The notes under the pieces are model-generated. The model searched no databases. It was not told the DNA's origin and saw only the letters and a program-made list of their open reading frames with translations. A DNA stretch of 64,000 nt from an uncultured Coriobacteriaceae bacterium (GTDB lineage: Bacteria > Actinomycetota > Coriobacteriia > Coriobacteriales > Eggerthellaceae), in contig CACXMZ010000002.1 in the NCBI GenBank assembly GCA_902768975.1, forward strand, positions 1-64,000, in the 5' to 3' direction. Made by a program: the position numbers and the translations under genes. Positions 1-7,148 of the stretch are shown piece by piece; positions within the stretch are counted from its first letter, which is position 1; each line of letters starts with the position of its first letter.

Positions 1-81
1 AGCTGTCGCTGCACCGATCCCCTGTGGGTTATTCACCCCTGTGATCAAGACTACTCTGCCTTTTAATCCATAATCGATCAT
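1..81 (-). CDS. Short-chain dehydrogenase/reductase, N-terminal 27 residues only (runs off the window)
   Basis: The visible peptide starts at an ATG at 79-81 and reads MIDYGLKGRVVLITGVNNPQ followed by GIGAATA. This is the first beta strand and the TGxxxGIG nucleotide-binding loop of a classical SDR. A GAGG ribosome-binding site lies about 7 bases upstream of the ATG. The substrate cannot be inferred because the catalytic YxxxK region is outside the window. The gene lies downstream of, and on the same strand as, the rRNA methyltransferase, with a short unexplained spacer between them. Confidence 0.75.
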   Translation of the reverse strand, partial: MIDYGLKGRVVLITGVNNPQGIGAATA

Positions 82-107
82 AGTATTACCTCTGCAAATA
101 TCGATTG

Positions 108-224
108 TCAGCCCAGAAGCGCTTTTATTGTTTGCTCATAATCAGAATCGATTAGCACGACCTGTTCCCCGGCATTCTGAAATCCGTCGACGGTACTTCT
201 ATTGTCTTCTATAAGACCATCCAT
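108..224 (-). CDS. Possible 38-codon ORF or gene remnant between rlmD and the SDR gene
   Basis: An ATG at 222-224 opens a 38-residue frame that ends in TGA at 108-110, 26 bases before the SDR start. The peptide begins MDGLIEDNRSTVDGFQNAG and ends TIKALLG. I do not recognise a family. No convincing ribosome-binding site precedes the ATG, and the frame stays open for some codons upstream, so it may be the tail of a decayed gene rather than a functional small protein. Confidence 0.25.
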   Translation of the reverse strand: MDGLIEDNRSTVDGFQNAGEQVVLIDSDYEQTIKALLG

Positions 225-255
225 TATTGTTCGGCAGTTCCTTTCAATTCGATGC

Positions 256-1554
256 TCAACTCTTCCTCCTTGTCATCAACACCACCGTCTCCACATGGGG
301 CGTGTGGGGGAACATGTCGACGGGCTGGACGGATTCAATTGAGTAACCCGCTTCCATGAGCGTGACTGCGTCGCGCACCTGGGTTTCAGGATTGCAGGAA
401 ATATAGACAATGTTCTTAGGAGCAAGTTTAATGAGCGCCTGCAGGAATTCGGGGCTGGCGCCTGAACGGGGCGGGTCCATGAAAACGACGTCGACGCTTT
501 CTCCCAACAGCGCATAGCCTTCCATGAATTCGCCAGCGTCTTGGGCGACGAAACGCGCGTTTTCGATGCCATTGTGCACAGCATTTTGGCGTGCGTCCGC
601 GATGGCGGCTTCGGTACTATCCACGCCAATAACCTGTGCCCCTGGTGCTGCCGCTGCCGCCACCAATCCAATGGTTCCCGTTCCGCAATAGGCGTCAAGA
701 ATAGTGGGCGACATGTTCTCAGCCGAAGAGCCGGTAAAGGTTTCTCCTGCGAGTTTGATGGCTGTTTCGTAAAGCACCTGGGTTTGGCGGGCGTTCACCT
801 GGAAGAAGGAATTGCTGGAAATGCGGAAGCTGAGACCGCAGAGGGTGTCCAAAATGAAACCAGGACCGTAGAGCACCTGTTCTTCTTCCCCAAAGATAAC
901 ATTGGTTTGGCGCGTATTTATGTTTTGCACAACGGTGGTAACTTCGGGCACCTGGCGTACCAGTTCCTTGCAGAAATTTTTCGAACCCGTAAATTCGCGC
1001 CCGTTGGTCACCAGAGTTACGAGCACTTCCCCGCTTTGCGCACCCACGCGCACCACCACGTGGCGCACGAAGCCAGCGCCTGTGTCTTCGTTGTAGGGGG
1101 CCATGCCATAGCGCGCCATAATCTGACGCACGGCTGCTACCACGCGCCGGCCAACCGGGTGTTCAACAGGGCATTCTTCGCATTCGATTATCTGATGCGT
1201 ACCTGCCGCATACATACCGCAGAGGATGTCTTCGCGGCGCAACGCCAACTTCCCCGCACGCCCCGTATGTGCCATACTGCGCAGGCTGTGCTTCTTTTTG
1301 GCGGGAGCAAAGGGCGATACGATCTTGGTGCGGTAATGCCACGGATCGTCCATGCCCAAAATCGGACGGACCAGGGGGGACGAGCCAGTCGGAGACGGCG
1401 CCTCTGTCCCACTTTGGGCAGCACCACCGCTTTCAATAAGCGGCGCAAACAGTGCCTCAATGGCAGCCTGCTTTTCCGCAAGCTGCTGGTCATAGGGCAC
1501 ACCTATCTGCGAGCACCCACCACACTTCTTAGATATAGAACAAAGCTGATCCAT
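256..1554 (-). CDS. rlmD: 23S rRNA (uracil-5-)-methyltransferase, RlmD/RumA family
   Basis: This 432-residue protein is a TrmA/RumA-class SAM-dependent RNA m5U methyltransferase, expected to modify U1939-type sites of 23S rRNA. The N-terminus carries Cys5, Cys11 and Cys14 (CGGC motif), and a later CEEC segment supplies the remaining ligand of the expected 4Fe-4S cluster. The C-terminal Rossmann methyltransferase fold shows FFQVN, DAYCGTGTIG (SAM binding), MDPPRSG and YISCNPETQ, where the Cys is the catalytic nucleophile. The N-terminal TRAM RNA-binding domain of E. coli RumA is absent, as is common in shorter homologues. The assignment to one particular U site (RlmC, RlmD or RlmCD) is not certain from sequence alone. 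Confidence 0.85.
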   Translation of the reverse strand: MDQLCSISKKCGGCSQIGVPYDQQLAEKQAAIEALFAPLIESGGAAQSGTEAPSPTGSSPLVRPILGMDDPWHYRTKIVSPFAPAKKKHSLRSMAHTGRAGKLALRREDILCGMYAAGTHQIIECEECPVEHPVGRRVVAAVRQIMARYGMAPYNEDTGAGFVRHVVVRVGAQSGEVLVTLVTNGREFTGSKNFCKELVRQVPEVTTVVQNINTRQTNVIFGEEEQVLYGPGFILDTLCGLSFRISSNSFFQVNARQTQVLYETAIKLAGETFTGSSAENMSPTILDAYCGTGTIGLVAAAAAPGAQVIGVDSTEAAIADARQNAVHNGIENARFVAQDAGEFMEGYALLGESVDVVFMDPPRSGASPEFLQALIKLAPKNIVYISCNPETQVRDAVTLMEAGYSIESVQPVDMFPHTPHVETVVLMTRRKS

Positions 1555-1582
1555 GCACGTATTGTCTCACAGGTAGATGAAT

Positions 1583-1648
1583 CGCAGGTGGTCGAAGAGT
1601 CAGCGAGGTTTAATTTCGCAATTCGAGAGACTCGCAGGTGGTCGAAGA
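1583..1648. repeat. Pair of 16-bp direct repeats next to family II hairpin element D
   Basis: The 16-mer CGCAGGTGGTCGAAGA occurs at 1583-1598 and again at 1633-1648, exactly 50 bases apart, each followed by TCAG(C/T)GAG. A near match (CGCAGGTAGTCGAAGT, 62032-62047) also precedes the related hairpin element at 62055-62157, so this 16-mer appears to be the leading edge of the element. The first copy at 1583 may be a partial duplicate of the element's start. Confidence 0.7.
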
Positions 1649-1659
1649 TTCAGTGAGCA

Positions 1660-1754
1660 TTTAATCTGCTGAGCGCAATAAGCCCGACTGGCGAAGGGAG
1701 CGCACTTTGGTGCGTGACCGGAGCACGGAGGGCTTAGGGTGCCAGCAGATTAAA
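1660..1754. repeat. Intergenic hairpin element, family II, copy D
   Basis: Perfect 12-bp arms (TTTAATCTGCTG at 1660-1671, CAGCAGATTAAA at 1743-1754) enclose a GC-rich core. Inside are a second stem (AAGCCC at 1680-1685 with GGGCTT at 1730-1735) and a small hairpin (CGCAC at 1701-1705, loop TTTG, GTGCG). The core contains CCCGACTGGCG and GGAGCACGGAGGG, both shared with copy E at 62055-62157. The two inner stems differ from copy E by compensatory base changes. It lies downstream of the CDF gene and upstream of rlmD, both on the minus strand. Confidence 0.75.
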
Positions 1755-1767
1755 GCGCAACGTCGAC

Positions 1768-1797
1768 AATTCCGTCGTTTGTTAAAACGACGGAATT
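1768..1797 (-). terminator. Hairpin directly after the CDF transporter stop codon
   Basis: A perfect 13-bp stem (AATTCCGTCGTTT at 1768-1780, AAACGACGGAATT at 1785-1797) with a 4-base loop begins 2 bases after the CDF stop codon. There is no U-run after the stem on the minus strand, so it may protect the 3' end or act as a weak terminator rather than a classic intrinsic terminator. Confidence 0.45.
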
Positions 1798-1799
1798 AC

Positions 1800-2891
1800 C
1801 TACGCACCGTCGCCGAGGAATTGTTCTTCAGCGGCTTCAATTTCTTCTTCGGTCAGGTCTTCTTCGTCATCCAGCACTTCAAAAGCGTCGTGCTGAATCT
1901 GCACCTGGCGCAGGCTTTCCGCTTCAATAAACACGCGCGTCGCCTGGGGGAAACGCGTACGAATACGGTCTTCAATACGGTCGACCGCCGAAAGAATTTC
2001 GCCTGCAGACTTGGTGGGCTTGAAGCCGGCGTCGATGGTCACCACCAATTCCGAAGGGCCCATGTACAGCGTAAGAATACGCCCACAGCGCGCCACCGCT
2101 TCGTCGGCTTCAACCATCTGCTGGATTTCTTCCAGCTCGTCGTGATTCATGCCTTCACCAATAAGCAGGCCCTTGGTTTCGCGCAAAAGGATGGTTGCCA
2201 CCGTAGCCAGCAGCAAACCAATAAGGATGGCCGCAATACCGTCAAGGTAAGGATTGTTAAACAAATGCCCAAAAAACAGACCTAGGAAGGCAATAACCAA
2301 GCCAGTTTCTGCCGCCGTGTCTTCCAAGACCACCGTGTAAAGCGAAGGGTCCTTGGCTTCTTTAATAAACTGCATGGGGGGCGTAGCGCCTCGTGCCGCA
2401 TTAAACTGCTTCAACGCCACAAAGAGCGACGTACCTTCAATAATCATAGCAAGCACAAGAACGATGTAGGCCATGGTAGGATCGCCCAGCTTGGTTTCGG
2501 GCCCAACAGCCTTGATCGCCTGGACACCTTCCCAAATGGACACGCCGCCGCCCAAAGCAAAAATAAGGATGGCTACCAGCATGGTCCAAAAATACAGTTC
2601 CTTGCCGCGCCCAAAGGGGTGTTCAGAGTCCGCCGGTTTTTTTGCCTGGTGAATACCCAGCAACACCAGCATGCCATTGCCCGAGTCGACGATGGAGTGA
2701 ATGCCTTCGGAAAACATAGCCGAAGACCCGCTGATGGCCGAAGCAATAAACTTCACAATACCCACGGCAATGTTGGCCAGAATAGCCGCGACAACGGCTA
2801 CGACCGACTCGCCCTTGGGTTCTTCTTCTGCCTGAACTATGTCTTGCGCTGCTCCTGAAACGATGCCCGCCATTTTTTCTTGCTGCTGCAT
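1800..2891 (-). CDS. Cation diffusion facilitator (CDF) family metal transporter
   Basis: This 363-residue membrane protein has the CDF layout: a short charged N-terminus, a transmembrane bundle (about residues 28-225) and a soluble C-terminal domain. The metal-site helix FSEGIHSIVDSGN carries the HxxxD pair, and a second acidic helix pair lies near VLEDTAAETG. The HPFGRGKELYFW loop after TM2 is typical of the family. CDF proteins export divalent cations such as Zn2+, Fe2+ or Mn2+ by proton antiport; the metal here cannot be told. The tail is unusually acidic and ends in a run of Glu residues. An AGGAGCAGG ribosome-binding site precedes the ATG. Confidence 0.9.
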   Translation of the reverse strand: MQQQEKMAGIVSGAAQDIVQAEEEPKGESVVAVVAAILANIAVGIVKFIASAISGSSAMFSEGIHSIVDSGNGMLVLLGIHQAKKPADSEHPFGRGKELYFWTMLVAILIFALGGGVSIWEGVQAIKAVGPETKLGDPTMAYIVLVLAMIIEGTSLFVALKQFNAARGATPPMQFIKEAKDPSLYTVVLEDTAAETGLVIAFLGLFFGHLFNNPYLDGIAAILIGLLLATVATILLRETKGLLIGEGMNHDELEEIQQMVEADEAVARCGRILTLYMGPSELVVTIDAGFKPTKSAGEILSAVDRIEDRIRTRFPQATRVFIEAESLRQVQIQHDAFEVLDDEEDLTEEEIEAAEEQFLGDGA

Positions 2892-3042
2892 ATATGCCTG
2901 CTCCTATACGTAAATCGCGCTCGAGCGCGTGTTTTCACAAGGAAGCATTATACCGCCCAATTTGTGTAGCACATAGCGCCGTTGTCATGTATTATGTGTT
3001 TGACATTTTTCTGTAACACAATATGTAGGGGAAGCACACGTA

Positions 3043-4146
3043 ATGGCAGTCAACTTTTGCATAAACTGCGGCGAAAAGCTGGAAGAGGGCGCGCGCGTCT
3101 GTGCGGCATGCGGGGAGGCCGTCCCCGTACTCGCAGAACCGGCCGACGAAGCTGAAGAACAGGCCGTTGAAGACGCGAATAAAGTCGACGCTAGCGAAGG
3201 CCAAGAGCCCGATATAGATGAACCGAAGGACGCCGAAACGGGCGCAGAAAAAATCGCTGAACCTGAAGAAGACTTCACTTCCTTCGCTGACTTTACTGGC
3301 TTCGACATTATTACGAGCGATCCCGGCGCCGCGCCAGCCGAGCGAATTATTGCCCCACCCGACCGTACCGACGTCATGGCACCCATTGGTGGCATGCGCA
3401 ATGCCCACGAATATCGTGCACCACAGGCCGAAAAAAGCTACATGAGCACCATACTCAAAGTTGCCGCTGGTGTGGCGGCTGCTCTTTTGGTTGTGGCAGC
3501 TATTGGACTCCTTGCTCAGGACGAAACCCGCCAACATATTCAAGAGAAAATTGAGGCTGCTAGTTCAGTCCAAGATGCTTCAGCAAGCGCCGACGCGCAA
3601 GGCCAGACAAGTTCTGATGAAGCGACGGGGAGCGACGGTGGCGAAGAAGCAAGCAGCTCAAGTGCGAAGTCTTCGCTTTCGGTTTCCGATGCAGCAGCCA
3701 ACCTCGACGAAGACACGGTCTTTGCGAACCTGACCGCTGTGTATGACACCCTGCAGTCCTATAACGAGCGCGTATATTCTTGTATACAAACCTACAATGG
3801 CGTATTTGTTTCGCCCGACCGCGGCCAGCGCGAAGCGGCAGCTGGTATCGCGAGCTCGCTCTTGGGCGAAATTGACAATGACATCAAGTCGCTCGATGCC
3901 ATGAACATAGGGCGCGGGTCGAGCTTGTACGACGACTACGAAAATGTGCGTCGCCTGCTCAACGACCAGTACCAGCGACTAGCAGTAATTGTTGAATCCT
4001 ACGAAATCAGCCTGAAGTACGACACGCCCTATCAGCACCAGGACGAAATCCTAGAGCCGCTCACGCGCGACATTGGGCCCACGGGCGAAAACAGCTACCT
4101 CGAAGACTTCGACGCCAACTACTGGAGCAGCCGTCCTACTCGTTAA
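3043..4146 (+). CDS. Zinc-ribbon, single-pass membrane protein of unknown function
   Basis: The 367-residue protein starts with a zinc ribbon of two CxxC knuckles (CINCGEKL and CAACGEAV, residues 6-27). An acidic linker to about residue 130 follows, then one transmembrane helix (about 145-165, VAAGVAAALLVVAAIGLLA). After this comes a Ser/Ala-rich stalk and a C-terminal domain with conserved aromatic residues (about 225-367) presumed to be outside the cell. AGGGGAAG lies upstream of the ATG. The architecture matches the zinc_ribbon_2 membrane proteins common in gut Actinobacteria and Firmicutes. No enzymatic motif is visible. The gene converges on the aminotransferase, with hairpin element A in between. 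Confidence 0.75.
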   Translation: MAVNFCINCGEKLEEGARVCAACGEAVPVLAEPADEAEEQAVEDANKVDASEGQEPDIDEPKDAETGAEKIAEPEEDFTSFADFTGFDIITSDPGAAPAERIIAPPDRTDVMAPIGGMRNAHEYRAPQAEKSYMSTILKVAAGVAAALLVVAAIGLLAQDETRQHIQEKIEAASSVQDASASADAQGQTSSDEATGSDGGEEASSSSAKSSLSVSDAAANLDEDTVFANLTAVYDTLQSYNERVYSCIQTYNGVFVSPDRGQREAAAGIASSLLGEIDNDIKSLDAMNIGRGSSLYDDYENVRRLLNDQYQRLAVIVESYEISLKYDTPYQHQDEILEPLTRDIGPTGENSYLEDFDANYWSSRPTR

Positions 4147-4151
4147 GGCAC

Positions 4152-4323
4152 GCTCGGTAGGCATCAAAGCGATGTCGTGAGTTCAATCTTCGCAATTTTT
4201 GCTGTTGCCAAAAATTGCACGTAACTAAGTTGACGAGCGTCAAGCGAGAGCGCATGAAAGAAAAAGCCCTAAATGGGCTTTTTCTTGAACAGCGGAAGCG
4301 GTCGCGATTGATGCCTACCGAGC
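4152..4323. repeat. Large intergenic hairpin element, family I, copy A
   Basis: Perfect 16-bp outer arms (GCTCGGTAGGCATCAA at 4152-4167, complement at 4308-4323) enclose a 140-base core. Two local hairpins sit inside: GCAATTTTTG (4192-4201) with CAAAAATTGC (4209-4218), and an 11-bp stem 4259-4269/4275-4285. A short palindrome TTGACGAGCGTCAA lies between them. The core between the variable stems is almost identical to copy B (17603-17782), while the outer arms and the second hairpin have different sequences that remain self-complementary. It fills the gap between two convergent genes and ends 2 bases from the aminotransferase stop codon. Confidence 0.85.
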
Positions 4324-4325
4324 CC

Positions 4326-5510
4326 TTATTGGTTGTAGTCGGCCTTGAGGGCAGCGAAGGCGTCGCGTGAATTCGTGATGGTTTCAGGTGCGATGCAGTA
4401 GCCAAGACGCACCCAACCTTCAACCCCAAAGCTGTCCGACGCCACAATAAGCAGCTCGTGCTTTTTGGCCTGTTCTGAAAACGCCTTGGCGTTAGGTTCG
4501 AGCGCACGCATCCACAGGTAAAAAGCACCCTGGGGCTGAATGTATTCGTAGCCCAATTCGTCGAGCATGCCCGTAAGCAATTCGCGATTGCGCTCGTAGG
4601 CAGCTAGGTCGGCTGGTTCGCCTATGCAGCGCGCAATAACCTGCTGGAAAATGGCTGGCGCGCACACAAAACCAAGGGCGCGACCGGCACCCGAAACAGC
4701 AAAGAACACTTCTTCCCAACGGTCGAGCGTATTAGGCACCAAAATGTAGCCCACGCGTTCACCAGGTAAGGAAAGGCTCTTTGACCAGGAATAACACACG
4801 ATGGTATTGGCATAGATAGCAGGTACCCAGGGCACCTCTACCCCGCCATACACCAATTCACGGTAGGGCTCGTCCGAAATAAGGAAGATGGTCGTGCCAT
4901 ATTCTGCTTGCTTGGCATTGAGCAGCGCCGCCAGGCCTTCCAAGGTTTCGCGCGTGTATACCACACCCACCGGGTTGTTAGGGGAATTGATGATGACCGC
5001 CTTCGTGCGCGGCGTAATGGCAGCCTCCATGGCATCCAAGTCAATCTGAAAGTCCGACTCGCGCGCGGGCACAGCAACCAACTTGGCACCATGGGTTTCG
5101 ATCCAAGTGCGGTATTCCGGGAAGAAGGGGGCAACTACAATTACTTCCTCTTCGCCTTCTAGCACGGCCTTGAGTGAAATCGAAAGCGAAGCAGCCGCCC
5201 CGCAAGTCATGTAGATATTGGCGCCCGCGTAATTCGTGCCAAAGCGCTGGTTCAGGTTTTCGGCCACCACGTTACGCACGGCGGGGTCGCCCGCGGACTG
5301 AGTATAGGCATGCACTTGGGCAGCGGGCTGCTGGGCAAGGTCGATCAAAGCCTGGCCCACCGAAGCGGGCGCCGGCACGCTGGGGTTACCAATAGAAAAG
5401 TCGAAGACCTTGTCTGCACCGATTTCAGCCTTCCGCGCCACGCCATAGGCAAACAGTTCGCGAATGACGGACGGTTCCTGGCCCATCTGCAACATCGTTT
5501 CGTTAAACAT
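4326..5510 (-). CDS. Pyridoxal-phosphate aminotransferase, class I/II (aspartate aminotransferase-like)
   Basis: The 394-residue fold-type I aminotransferase shows the PLP-binding features FSIGNPSVPAP, NSPNNPVGVVYTRE, ISDEPYRELVYGG and the Schiff-base lysine in CYSWSKSLSLPGERVGY. The C-terminal RLGYCIAPE segment carries the substrate carboxylate Arg. The ATG at 5508-5510 is preferred over one 6 bases upstream because the GAAAGG ribosome-binding site directly abuts the earlier codon but is correctly spaced from the later one. It resembles the broad aspartate/alanine transaminase group; the amino donor is not determinable. A stand-alone gene, convergent with the zinc-ribbon gene. Confidence 0.88.
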   Translation of the reverse strand: MFNETMLQMGQEPSVIRELFAYGVARKAEIGADKVFDFSIGNPSVPAPASVGQALIDLAQQPAAQVHAYTQSAGDPAVRNVVAENLNQRFGTNYAGANIYMTCGAAASLSISLKAVLEGEEEVIVVAPFFPEYRTWIETHGAKLVAVPARESDFQIDLDAMEAAITPRTKAVIINSPNNPVGVVYTRETLEGLAALLNAKQAEYGTTIFLISDEPYRELVYGGVEVPWVPAIYANTIVCYSWSKSLSLPGERVGYILVPNTLDRWEEVFFAVSGAGRALGFVCAPAIFQQVIARCIGEPADLAAYERNRELLTGMLDELGYEYIQPQGAFYLWMRALEPNAKAFSEQAKKHELLIVASDSFGVEGWVRLGYCIAPETITNSRDAFAALKADYNQ

Positions 5511-5552
5511 ATGCATCCTTTCAACACCCCATATGATACAGGTAGCTGGAAT

Positions 5553-6359
5553 CTAATACTCCCAGGACGTAACGTCGCCGGATTGGTCGAGTGAAACGGG
5601 CTCGCTTAAGTAGGTCGCGTTTTGCTGCGAAAGAATCTTCCACATGTCGGACACGCGAGCGGCCGCTTCACGCAGACGATAGACCAACTTAACGGGATAT
5701 TCTTCGCGGTCGGCAGGAACGCCCGCAACGTCAATGCCAAAGTTGCCGCAATCGTAGAGCGCGCGATACAGATGGTACTCCTGCGAAACCACCACGGCGC
5801 GTTGCACGCTGAACACGTGGTAGAGGCGGTAGGCGCTGTCGTAGGTGCAAATGCCCGCGTGGTCGCAGAAGATGTCTTCGCTAGGCACGCCCTGCGCGAT
5901 GGCGTAGCGGCGCATGTTTTCAACTTCGTTGTAGGTTTCGCGGTCGGACTGGTTGTCGCCGCTCATGATTATCTTGGGCGCCACGCCTGCGAAGTAGAGT
6001 TCGATGCCCTTGTCCAAGCGTTCCTGCAGCATGGGCGAAGGAGTGCCGTCGGGGCGCACCGCTGCACCCAGCACCATAATGCATTCGTAGGTGCCCGAAG
6101 GTCCAAGCCCACTCGGTTCCTGGCCCGCCGAAATGTCTTCCAACGGATAGACTATTTCATTCACCAGTTCATCGACCGTACGCAGATTGCCGCGCTGGCC
6201 CAGCACCATCACCAGATTTGGCACCAGTACCACCAGTAGCGCCAAGAGGATAAAAATGCCAAACACAAAGCGGAAGGGTGCCTTTATCAGCCACCGAAGC
6301 GGGGCCGTAAGAACACTCACAATGCCTTTCACTATTTTGAGCAGAGCTTTTATCACCAC
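5553..6359 (-). CDS. SanA/YdcF/ElyC family (DUF218) membrane-anchored protein
   Basis: The 268-residue protein has an N-terminal transmembrane anchor (about residues 28-52, FVFGIFILLALLVVLVPNLVMVLG). A DUF218 domain follows, with the family motifs MVLGAAVRPDGTPSPMLQERLDKG, KIIMSGDN, ETYNEVENMRRYA and AVVVSQEYHLYRALY. SanA and ElyC in E. coli affect envelope integrity and vancomycin exclusion, and a role in cell-wall precursor handling is suspected for the family; the reaction is unknown. Translation most likely begins at one of two adjacent GTG codons near 6357-6359, preceded by CTAGGG. Downstream lies the aminotransferase on the same strand, 42 bases away. Confidence 0.82.
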   Translation of the reverse strand: MVIKALLKIVKGIVSVLTAPLRWLIKAPFRFVFGIFILLALLVVLVPNLVMVLGQRGNLRTVDELVNEIVYPLEDISAGQEPSGLGPSGTYECIMVLGAAVRPDGTPSPMLQERLDKGIELYFAGVAPKIIMSGDNQSDRETYNEVENMRRYAIAQGVPSEDIFCDHAGICTYDSAYRLYHVFSVQRAVVVSQEYHLYRALYDCGNFGIDVAGVPADREEYPVKLVYRLREAAARVSDMWKILSQQNATYLSEPVSLDQSGDVTSWEY

Positions 6360-6483
6360 CCTAGATTAGCACAGCGAAGTGGAGCAGGTGTTGCGAAGTG
6401 AGGGCAGAACAGGATGGGTACGTGCGCGCAAGCCCCCGCTCCCTTTGCTTTACGAGTTTGCGTGTCGTTTCGCGCTCCACTTT

Positions 6484-6506
6484 TCCCCGAATAACGACCG
6501 TTCGGG
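6484..6506. repeat. Short inverted repeat upstream of the SDR remnant
   Basis: CCCCGAA (6484-6490) and TTCGGGG (6500-6506) form a 7-bp stem with a 9-base loop in the gap between the SanA gene and the SDR remnant. Between 6360 and 6562 I see no coding potential. Looser inverted matches (AGTGGAGC near 6376 with GCTCCACT near 6473) also occur there. Function unknown; it may mark the scar of the deletion that removed the 5' half of the next gene. Confidence 0.35.
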
Positions 6507-6562
6507 GTTCTGTACTAGAAATAACTAATCAGGGTTAGTAAAATGTCTCCACCATATCTTGC

Positions 6563-7060
6563 ATGCCGCGCTTGGCATGCACGCGCAGAAAGGACATTGA
6601 AAAGACCTACATGATGAACGTGTTCTCGGTCATGCTCCTTATGAAGTACGCCGCTCCCACGCTTATTGAAAAGCAGTCGGGTGCCGTAGTGGTTATTGCT
6701 TCGGCAGCTGCCTTCGAGCCCACCCCCAGCAACAGCGCTTACGTTTCTTCGAAGTATGCTGTGGCCGGTCTGACCAAGTGTGTAGCTATGGAACTTGGTC
6801 CGATAGGCGTGCATGTGAACTATGTCTGCCCTGGTCCGGTAGATACGCCCATGATGCTGCGTATCGAAAAGGACTTCTTCGGCGATTCCATGACTCACGA
6901 AGAAGCTCAGGCTATGCTGGCTGGCCAGTATGCCATGGACAAGCGCTATGCGAAGCCCGAAGAAGTGGCCAACGCCGTGTTGTACCTGGCAAGCGAAGTT
7001 TCGGCACACACCGCTGGTATGGGCATGCACGTAGACTCCAAGGTGTCTGCACCTAACTAA
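6563..7060 (+). pseudogene. Short-chain dehydrogenase/reductase remnant lacking its N-terminal half
   Basis: The readable frame matches the C-terminal part of a classical SDR: YMMNVFSVMLLMKYAAPTL (helix E), SGAVVVIASAAA (catalytic Ser strand), SAYVSSKYAVAGLTKCVAME (YxxxK catalytic pair), VNYVCPGPVDTPM and AVLYLASE. The entire nucleotide-binding half, including the TGxxxGIG motif, is missing; about 95 residues are gone compared with a normal 250-residue SDR. Homology starts around 6592, and no in-frame Rossmann motif exists upstream. No good ribosome-binding site precedes the ATG codons at 6563 or 6611. The remaining sequence has no stops or frameshifts, which suggests recent truncation. Confidence 0.75.
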
Positions 7061-7085
7061 GCCCTAGCCGAAAATACTGCATCCA

Positions 7086-7113
7086 AAAACCCCGGCTCTG
7101 CAGCCGGGGTTTT
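7086..7113. terminator. Bidirectional intrinsic terminator between the SDR remnant and leuS
   Basis: A 12-bp stem AAAACCCCGGCT (7086-7097)/AGCCGGGGTTTT (7102-7113) with a 4-base loop is followed by TCTTATTTT on the plus strand. It has an A-rich flank giving U-rich ends on the minus strand. It can terminate both the plus-strand remnant and leuS. Confidence 0.85.
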
Positions 7114-7148
7114 CTTATTTTCACGCATTTTGCGGTTTCTGAGAAAGT

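Noticed and set aside
4152-4323. Family I element as an insertion sequence or ordinary MITE
   Set aside because: There is no transposase frame, and the terminal arms are the least conserved part between copies, opposite to what MITE terminal repeats show.
6345-6359. Leaderless start for the SanA gene (TAATCT-N6-GTG)
   Set aside because: The -10 match is poor and an AGGG that could act as a ribosome site overlaps, so the evidence is ambiguous.
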